Below are positions 8,025 through 12,094 of a stretch of 12,094 nt of DNA, piece by piece. The notes below the pieces were generated by a model. That model was not told the DNA's origin and made no database searches. It saw only the letters and a list, made by a program, of their open reading frames with translations. This DNA comes from Oscillospiraceae bacterium. Lineage in GTDB: Bacteria > Bacillota > Clostridia > Oscillospirales > Oscillospiraceae. The stretch covers positions 1 to 12,094 of the forward strand of contig JAISTA010000106.1 of the NCBI GenBank assembly GCA_031272845.1, given 5' to 3'. The position numbers and the translations under genes were made by a program. The first letter of the stretch is position 1, and each line of letters opens with the position of its first letter.

Positions 8025-8474
8025 TTACAGCCGAACCTCTTCCTTAATCGCAAACGTCTCCATCTGCGCAAACATCCGCTCAAAGCGCATTTGCCCGAGA
8101 GGTGAAGCGTCAATGTCGGTTTCCTCTGACGTGCCGTCCTCGCCGAAGGACAGTATCTTCAGCGTAATCGTGTGGTCGCTTGCGCCGCGCGAGCGGCGGT
8201 GATAGCCGACGGAGCATTTTTTCAGGTCAAAGCGGTGCTTTAGCTTGCCGCGCTTGAAGTACGCGAACTCGCCGCTGTCGGAAATCTCAAACTTAATCGC
8301 CTCGCCGAAAATCGTAACAAGCCACACAAGAACGCAGATGACGATTGCGGCGGCAATTAGAATCAGCATATTTTCCGTAAAAAACCCGCCGATGATCACG
8401 GCGACAACACCCGCGAAGGGGCCGCCGATTATCCCGGCAATAAGCGTATTCCAGGCGCGTTTATATGCAGTCAT
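8025..8474 (-). CDS. Small membrane protein of unknown function with two N-terminal helices
   Basis: I do not recognise a named family. The 149 residues begin with two hydrophobic helices (about 10-31 and 35-57) joined by a short loop. A soluble C-terminal part of about 90 residues follows (60-149), with alternating beta-type segments (KFEISDSGEFAYFKRGKLKHRF, HTITLKILSF given here by position 61-82 and 101-110) that suggest a small PH-like or beta-barrel fold; this is an inference. The start ATG lies 15 bases after the stop of the lipoprotein gene, with AAAGG upstream, so the two are almost certainly translated from one mRNA. A terminator lies 30 bases past the stop. The soluble part is probably cytoplasmic. 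Confidence 0.8.
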   Translation of the reverse strand: MTAYKRAWNTLIAGIIGGPFAGVVAVIIGGFFTENMLILIAAAIVICVLVWLVTIFGEAIKFEISDSGEFAYFKRGKLKHRFDLKKCSVGYHRRSRGASDHTITLKILSFGEDGTSEETDIDASPLGQMRFERMFAQMETFAIKEEVRL

Positions 8475-8489
8475 AGTCAGCCGCCTTTA

Positions 8490-9398
8490 TCAGGAAAGGG
8501 CGGCGAGGTTTTCCGCCACGTCAAGCTGATACTGATACGCAAGGTTGAAATTGTCGTCATAGATTTCGATCAAAATGCTGCTTGCGTCAACGCCCTCTTC
8601 CGTCGGTACCTTAAGCGTCAGGAAATACGGCAGTGTTTTGCCGGCGCTTGTCTTGTCCGTTATGCCGGCGCCCGTGCTCAGATACGAGCCGTCAAACTCC
8701 TTTGCGTCGGAATTCGAACGGGAGAGCGAGGCTGCGGTTTCGTCCGCTGTGTAGAACTCCAGTCTGGACAGCAGCGGAGCCGTGTCAATTGAGCCGGTGT
8801 TCTTAAAGTCAAAGTACACGACGATGGCTTCGCCGTAGATGTCCTCAGAGAAATGCGCGCCCTTAAACGTAAGCTCGCCGCTGAGATTAGGCATGCTGAC
8901 AGCTGTCGTCGCCGTTGTGTTTACCTCAGGCTCTTCATCCGCAAGCGGGGCGATTTCGGCTGCCTTGAGCCAGAGATACTTTGTCTGCTCGCCGTCCTCA
9001 ATCCAGGAAACGGAGCCCTCAAAGGTCGCTTTTACGCTGATATAGTCGCCCTCTTTCGGAAGCGTGCCCTTGTAATCCGTGACGTCAAGAACCAGATCGT
9101 GCTCAAAATCGCGCGCGATAACCGCGAAGATAAAGATGCTGTCCTTTTCCTCGTCCTCAAAGGAATAGCTGTCCGCTTCGTAGGTTACATACGCGGAAAA
9201 TGTGAACGTGCCGGGCAGATCGTCTGAATCCGCATTGCCGGCCGAGCGCACGGCGTACTCCAGCGCGGAATAAAGCTCGTCGCCTGTTTTGGCGGAGTTT
9301 AACGCATCCTTTGCCTTGTCAAAAAGCTTGCACGAGGCGGTTGAAACCAGAAGCGCTGCGGCAAGCACAGCCGCAAGAAGCTTGATTGGCTTTTTCAT
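8490..9398 (-). CDS. Predicted lipoprotein of unknown function
   Basis: The 302 residues start with a short lipoprotein-type signal: two lysines, a hydrophobic run, then STASC with the expected lipidated cysteine at 23. The -3 position is Thr, slightly off the usual lipobox. The mature protein has two regions. Residues about 61-150 are beta-rich and could be an OB-like fold (FTFSAYVTYE, then YISVKATFEG). After a Thr/Ala linker (about 158-172), residues 173-290 resemble Ig-like domains of clostridial lipoproteins of the DUF5067 kind (VVYFDFKNTG, LTLKVP, ILIEIYDD); that assignment is a guess by pattern. An upstream in-frame extension to 9515 was rejected because ATG 9398 has AGGAG ten bases before it and a proper signal peptide. 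The neighbouring LspA would process it. Confidence 0.88.
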   Translation of the reverse strand: MKKPIKLLAAVLAAALLVSTASCKLFDKAKDALNSAKTGDELYSALEYAVRSAGNADSDDLPGTFTFSAYVTYEADSYSFEDEEKDSIFIFAVIARDFEHDLVLDVTDYKGTLPKEGDYISVKATFEGSVSWIEDGEQTKYLWLKAAEIAPLADEEPEVNTTATTAVSMPNLSGELTFKGAHFSEDIYGEAIVVYFDFKNTGSIDTAPLLSRLEFYTADETAASLSRSNSDAKEFDGSYLSTGAGITDKTSAGKTLPYFLTLKVPTEEGVDASSILIEIYDDNFNLAYQYQLDVAENLAALS

Positions 9399-9435
9399 TT
9401 CTACTTTCTCCTGAAATTTTATTTTTTGCTCCTCT

Positions 9436-9464
9436 GCGGCAAATTGCCTTAACAATTTGCCCGC
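9436..9464 (-). promoter_or_regulatory. Stem-loop in the leader of the lipoprotein mRNA
   Basis: On the minus strand, GCGGGCAAATTG pairs with CAATTTGCCGC across a 6-base loop, leaving one bulged base. The hairpin lies after the promoter and before the AGGAG ribosome-binding site. It lacks a U-run, so it is not an intrinsic terminator. It may stabilise the 5' end of the mRNA or bind a regulator; neither can be shown here. Confidence 0.6.
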
Positions 9465-9478
9465 AAGAACGATAATGC

Positions 9479-9507
9479 ATTTTAGCACAAATAGACTCAT
9501 TTGTAAA
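9479..9507 (-). promoter_or_regulatory. Sigma-A promoter of the lipoprotein/membrane-protein unit
   Basis: On the minus strand, TTTACA (9507-9502) and TAAAAT (9484-9479) are separated by exactly 17 bases. Each hexamer has one mismatch to consensus. Transcription would start near 9471, giving a leader of about 73 nt to the ATG at 9398. AT-rich sequence lies just upstream (about 9508-9540), consistent with an UP-type element. Confidence 0.8.
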
Positions 9508-9572
9508 GATAGCAAAAAGCATAAATTTATTATTTTTTTGCAGTTTATTACCTAAGGCGCGATGATACTACC

Positions 9573-9710
9573 GGTTCAAAGCAGTTATCAAGCAAATTTC
9601 GGCGCATTTCGGTTCGTCGCCCGGGGGTAGAGCGTCAGCCCGCCTGCGTACTTCTCGCCGAAAAGCACTCAAAATTTTTCTTGAATCCGTCTGTTTCAGA
9701 GCAGTCTCAA
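9573..9710. repeat. Imperfect palindromic intergenic sequence bounded by short direct repeats
   Basis: TTTCGGCG at 9597-9604 is the exact reverse complement of 9656-9663. The symmetry extends loosely outward: CAAGCAAATTT at 9589-9599 faces a diverged partner at 9672-9683. The block is bracketed by similar direct segments, TTCAAAGCAGTTATCAA (9575-9591) and TTCAGAGCAGTCTCAA (9695-9710). No credible gene lies here. It could be a second dispersed repeat or a structured RNA; the sequence alone cannot decide. Confidence 0.5.
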
Positions 9711-9733
9711 CACCCCTTAATTAAAAGCCAAAT

Positions 9734-9761
9734 AAAAAAACGCGAACCCGGTTCGCGTTTT
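9734..9761 (-). terminator. Rho-independent terminator of the yabP-yabQ-divIC-ATPase operon
   Basis: CGCGAAC (9741-9747) pairs with GTTCGCG (9751-9757) over a 3-base loop. Reading leftward, the stem is followed by seven U (9740-9734), a strong terminator for the leftward operon whose last stop is at 9951. Four T on the other side would give weaker rightward termination. The palindromic element 9761-9923 sits between the last gene and this hairpin. Confidence 0.88.
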
Positions 9762-9923
9762 GTATAGTCAAACCACTTGAAAAGCGGTTCGGATTTGCGA
9801 GAATATTTTTCGGATTGCCAGGAGGAGGACGCAGGCGTGTCGTAACCCGGCAAGGACGACGACACAGCAATGCGGAAAATAGACCGCAAAGCCGAACCGT
9901 TTTTCAAGTGGTTTGACTATACA
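9761..9923. mobile_element. 163-bp MITE-like palindromic element
   Basis: The outer 32 bases (9761-9792) are the reverse complement of 9892-9923 with one mismatch. Imperfect symmetry continues inward (TTTGCG and ATTGC segments at 9794-9817, facing 9866-9889). A separate inner stem pairs GTGTCGT (about 9837-9843) with ACGACAC (9858-9864). The ends read TGTATAGTC and GACTATACA, so a TA target duplication is possible but cannot be proven. It has no transposase, so it would be a non-autonomous element moved in trans. Both arms, read outward, encode nearly the same peptide containing FKWFDYT. The whole element folds as one long hairpin in RNA. Confidence 0.75.
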
Positions 9924-9950
9924 GGGAAAATCTATCGCCGCACGGCGCGT

Positions 9951-11054
9951 CTACTCGCTGATTGCGGCCTGCGCGTCCGCCTGCGTGAGCAGCATAAGCT
10001 CTTGCCGCGCCTGCTCTTCGCCGGGCTTTTCGCCGTCAGCCGTGCCCGCCGCGAGCCTGTCCGCGTGCGCGGAAACGGCGCGCTCAAGCAGATTGCGGAC
10101 CTCGCGCGCATTGCCGAAATTGCGGCCGCGCAGCAGATGCAGCTCCTGAAAATATGTCTTGAGTGTTTGCGCCGCCCCGTCAGTCAGGCTGTATTCACGG
10201 CTACGGCACTGCGTTTGCAGTATCTCAAAAAGCTCCTCCGGCGTATAGTCCGGAAACTCAAAATACCTCGCAAAGCGGGACTCCAGGCCGGGGTTTGACG
10301 AAATGAACCGCTCCATTTCCCCGCGATAGCCCGCCGCGATAACGACAAGCCTGTCCCGGTTGTCCTCCATCATTGTCAGCAGTGTCTCGACGGCTTCATG
10401 GCCGAAGTCGTTCTGCGCGTTTTCCGGCGTGAGCGAATACGCCTCGTCGATAAACAGCACGCCGCCGATTGCCGACTGCACGACCTCCGCCGTTTTAGGC
10501 GCGGTTTGCCCGACAAAGCCCGCGACAAGTCCCGCTCTGTTTGTTTCCACAAGCTGACCCTGCGGCAGAACGCCCGCCGCGCGGTACAGCCTGCCGAGAA
10601 TCCTCGCGACGGTTGTTTTGCCCGTGCCGGGGTTGCCGTAAAACACCATATGCAGCGTTATATCCGGCGGCTTCAGCCCCGCCTCTCGCCGCCGCCGGCG
10701 CATTTGCACGAGATTCATAAGACTGCGAACGTCGCGCTTAATTTCAGTCAGGCCGACAAGTCCGTCCAGCTCGGCCAAAAGCTCCTCAACAGTCGGCTCA
10801 GGCTCCTTTTTGTCCGCCGTCTGCGAGGAAAGCGCCGCTTCCGGGATGTTCGGTATGTCGGGGAGCTTCGGCTTGCCGGGAATACCTGCGTTTTGCTCGT
10901 CCAGCTCGCGGGAAAGGCGCTCCGCGTCCCTTGCTGCCAGCTCAACGGTGCCCAAAAGCTCCGCAAAGGACGACAAGCCCGAGAGATAACCTCCCGCGGG
11001 CCTGTCCGGTAAATTTAATCCGTCTTGCTTTTTGTTTTCGCGTCCGTCAGCCAT
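9951..11054 (-). CDS. CbbX/SpoVK-family AAA+ ATPase
   Basis: Predicted to use ATP hydrolysis to remodel a protein partner, like CbbX (Rubisco activase) and SpoVK (stage V sporulation); its own substrate is unknown. From ATG 11054 it has 367 residues. Residues 1-90 are polar and low in conservation signals. The AAA+ module runs from about 91 to 335: Walker A GNPGTGKT at 140-147, pore-loop GFVG at 179-182, Walker B VLFIDEA at 199-205, arginine-finger region ESR at 258-260, and sensor-2 region GNAREVRN at 314-321. The ATG overlaps the divIC stop by 8 bases, which suggests translational coupling. An in-frame start at 11177 would run further into divIC and is less likely. It is longer than typical SpoVK (about 320) because of the N-terminal region. 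Confidence 0.9.
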   Translation of the reverse strand: MADGRENKKQDGLNLPDRPAGGYLSGLSSFAELLGTVELAARDAERLSRELDEQNAGIPGKPKLPDIPNIPEAALSSQTADKKEPEPTVEELLAELDGLVGLTEIKRDVRSLMNLVQMRRRRREAGLKPPDITLHMVFYGNPGTGKTTVARILGRLYRAAGVLPQGQLVETNRAGLVAGFVGQTAPKTAEVVQSAIGGVLFIDEAYSLTPENAQNDFGHEAVETLLTMMEDNRDRLVVIAAGYRGEMERFISSNPGLESRFARYFEFPDYTPEELFEILQTQCRSREYSLTDGAAQTLKTYFQELHLLRGRNFGNAREVRNLLERAVSAHADRLAAGTADGEKPGEEQARQELMLLTQADAQAAISE

Positions 11055-11373
11055 TGCCGCCGTCCGCTCCCACGCGGACGACAATGTCCCCGGGGTTAAT
11101 GTAGCCGTTTTGGTAGGCAAGCCATTCCTTTGTTTCGGGCGCGTTCGGATTTGCGAGGTACCACCGCTTTGCATCAACCTCCGCCCGCAGATTGTCCAGC
11201 TGAGACTGCGCGGTGCTTTGCAGCGCGAGCAGTGCCAGGCGCTGCTTGTTCAGGCTAATAAACCACGCGCTTGCTATTACCAGAATCGCCAGAAGAATTA
11301 TCAGCGCCGCTTTTTTTTGGTGCGTCACGGCGCTTGGCCGGCCTTCCCGGGTTGACCCGTACATGCTTTTCAC
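11047..11373 (-). CDS. divIC: DivIC/FtsB-like septum formation initiator
   Basis: This small bitopic membrane protein is expected to join the FtsL-DivIB/FtsQ division subcomplex. The 108 residues comprise a short cytoplasmic N-terminus, one transmembrane helix (about 22-40), a short coiled coil rich in Leu, Gln and Ala (about 42-72) and a C-terminal YINPGDIVV motif (91-99) like the GY..PGE.V end of the family. The start is GTG 11373, chosen because AAAGGAG lies ten bases upstream; this makes the gene overlap yabQ by 119 bases in another frame. The position after yabP-yabQ matches Bacillus subtilis. FtsB rather than DivIC is possible, as the two are hard to tell apart at this length. Confidence 0.85.
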   Translation of the reverse strand: MKSMYGSTREGRPSAVTHQKKAALIILLAILVIASAWFISLNKQRLALLALQSTAQSQLDNLRAEVDAKRWYLANPNAPETKEWLAYQNGYINPGDIVVRVGADGGNG

Positions 11374-11989
11374 TTTTGGTCAACTCCTTTTTCGGCGTTA
11401 TCGCGTAAGACTGACTGTGAACGCGTCCTGCACCTGCCTCCGCCATTCTCGCGGCGGCGCGCTTTCTGACGCGCCTTTGCAGGCGAGCCTGTCTCAGCCT
11501 AGCTTCAAATTTGTGTTTTGTCACTATAGCACTGTTTGAACCTTTTTTCAACTGGCCGCACAGCTTGTTCACAAATTTGTAACAAATACGCAGGAACCAA
11601 CCGATAGGCTTACGCAATATGTTGTAGGCGGTTAAAAAAACACATACAAGCGCCCTTTTTACAAAGCGGAGCACGGCCGCGACGGCGCCCAGCACGGCGG
11701 ACCACGCCCCGAGCACGTAGTACGACAAAAACAGGCCGTAAAGCCCGCCGCCGATAATCGCGACGACGCAGAATACGACGCGCTGCCGTCCCTGTCCCGC
11801 CGTCAGCCCAAGTAAAAACAGCGCGGAGCAGGCGGCGGCGCAAAACAGCGCGTCGCACACCGCGCCGACCGCCCGGCCGGCAACACGGCGGCGCACCGCA
11901 CGAAAAAAATCGTACAGCACGCCGCAGAAAAGCCCGACGGCAAGGCACAGACCGGCCTGATAAAGTTGTAATTGCAGTGTGTCAGCCAT
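11255..11989 (-). CDS. yabQ: Spore cortex biosynthesis membrane protein YabQ
   Basis: YabQ is a membrane protein needed for spore cortex formation in Bacillus subtilis, located at the forespore outer membrane. The 244 residues begin with a hydrophobic helix leading into GVLYDFFRAVRR (23-34), the family's G.LYD.FR signature. Further helices follow at about 43-62, 70-90 and 93-110, including GGGLYGLFLSYYVL. The C-terminal part from about 145 is basic and low in complexity. The last 39 residues (206-244) are encoded in the region shared with divIC, so they may be poorly constrained. Start ATG 11989 is 42 bases after the yabP stop; its ribosome-binding site is weak. The protein is somewhat longer than the usual YabQ. 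Confidence 0.87.
   Translation of the reverse strand: MADTLQLQLYQAGLCLAVGLFCGVLYDFFRAVRRRVAGRAVGAVCDALFCAAACSALFLLGLTAGQGRQRVVFCVVAIIGGGLYGLFLSYYVLGAWSAVLGAVAAVLRFVKRALVCVFLTAYNILRKPIGWFLRICYKFVNKLCGQLKKGSNSAIVTKHKFEARLRQARLQRRVRKRAAARMAEAGAGRVHSQSYAITPKKELTKSEKHVRVNPGRPAKRRDAPKKSGADNSSGDSGNSKRVVY
11384..11390 (-). promoter_or_regulatory. Shine-Dalgarno AAAGGAG of divIC inside yabQ
   Basis: AAAGGAG on the minus strand lies ten bases before GTG 11373. It is the strongest ribosome-binding site in this operon, and it is embedded in yabQ codons. It decides the divIC start and therefore the long overlap. Confidence 0.75.
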
Positions 11990-12031
11990 ATGTATCCGCG
12001 CCGGTGGCTTTTGCGGTTATCCGTCCGCCGA

Positions 12032-12094
12032 TTACTTGAACAGCCTCGACAAAAAGCCCTGACCTTTTTCGCTCTGATCCTCGTATGTAACGGC
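12032..12094 (-). CDS. yabP: C-terminal end of sporulation protein YabP (partial)
   Basis: The last 20 codons and stop of a leftward gene enter from the window edge. They read AVTYEDQSEKGQGFLSRLFK, which has the GF..RLFK ending typical of YabP, a spore-envelope protein related to YabQ's pathway. The stop lies 42 bases before yabQ, in the same order as Bacillus yabP-yabQ-divIC. Only position and the short C-terminal motif support this, so the name is probable, not proven. Confidence 0.72.
   Translation of the reverse strand, partial: AVTYEDQSEKGQGFLSRLFK

Larger units (their letters stand above)
9508..9950. other. Non-coding region between the lipoprotein unit and the ATPase operon
   Basis: No credible gene lies here. 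It holds AT-rich DNA upstream of the lipoprotein promoter, the imperfect palindrome 9573-9710, the operon terminator 9734-9761 and the palindromic element 9761-9923. A 66-codon leftward frame (9907-9707) crosses the element and terminator, and a rightward frame leaves the element into the antisense of the ATPase gene; both are explained by the palindrome and lack ribosome-binding sites. Confidence 0.75.

Noticed and set aside
9399..9515. Upstream extension of the lipoprotein to 341 residues
   Set aside because: It would place extra residues ahead of a proper signal peptide and would start upstream of the promoter. ATG 9398 has a strong AGGAG site.
9707..9907. 66-codon leftward frame across the terminator and palindromic element
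   Set aside because: It starts at a TTG without a ribosome-binding site, lies within a palindrome and reads through a terminator. The peptide is noted as a property of the element instead.
9870..10298. 142-codon rightward frame leaving the palindromic element
   Set aside because: After the first 18 codons it is antisense to the AAA+ ATPase gene, with no family features.
10398..11012. 204-codon rightward frame antisense to the ATPase
   Set aside because: Low-complexity Arg-rich translation opposite conserved AAA+ motifs, and no ribosome-binding site.
11055..11177. Upstream extension of the ATPase by 41 residues
   Set aside because: It runs inside divIC, and the added residues look like out-of-frame divIC sequence. 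ATG 11054 at the divIC stop is the typical coupled start.

Overview
The window looks like chromosome of an endospore-forming, GC-rich member of the Clostridia (Oscillospirales-like; this placement is an inference). The evidence is a sporulation pair yabP-yabQ in front of a divIC-like gene, the ileS-lspA-RluA-type synthase order typical of Firmicutes, Shine-Dalgarno sites of AGGAG type, and textbook sigma-A promoters. No phage, plasmid, CRISPR or toxin-antitoxin genes are visible. It is mostly core chromosome, with accessory-looking repeats in the two longest intergenic stretches.

Layout. Positions 1-403 are non-coding: two 95-bp tandem repeats (36-225), then a perfect-consensus promoter (259-287) and a leader of about 110 nt without a recognisable T-box. 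A rightward gene series follows: ileS (404-3205), lspA (3294-4874) with an unusual 370-residue cytoplasmic tail, an RluA-family pseudouridine synthase (4944-5927), and a PMT-family membrane glycosyltransferase (5955-7931). It closes at a perfect bidirectional terminator hairpin (7959-7995). No terminator is evident between these four genes, so they may be co-transcribed.

On the opposite strand, a compact unit converges on that terminator: promoter 9479-9507, a leader stem-loop, a predicted lipoprotein (9398-8490) and, 15 nt later, a small two-helix membrane protein (8474-8025). I cannot name a function for either.

Positions 9508-9950 hold no credible gene. They contain a structured imperfect palindrome (about 9573-9710), a rho-independent terminator (9734-9761) and a 163-bp MITE-like palindromic element (9761-9923). 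The element lies between the last gene of the right-hand operon and that operon's terminator. The operon reads leftward as yabP (C-terminal 20 codons only) - yabQ - divIC/ftsB-like - CbbX/SpoVK-type AAA+ ATPase. yabQ and divIC overlap by 119 nt out of frame, and divIC and the ATPase gene overlap by 8 nt.

How the genes fit together: the left cluster combines isoleucyl-tRNA charging, lipoprotein maturation, RNA modification and, probably, glycosylation of exported proteins. The right cluster combines spore-envelope and division functions with a AAA+ remodelling ATPase. The most unusual items are the LspA tail, the palindromic element whose two arms encode the same peptide outward, the tandem repeat with a wobble-preserved hairpin, and the long yabQ/divIC overlap.
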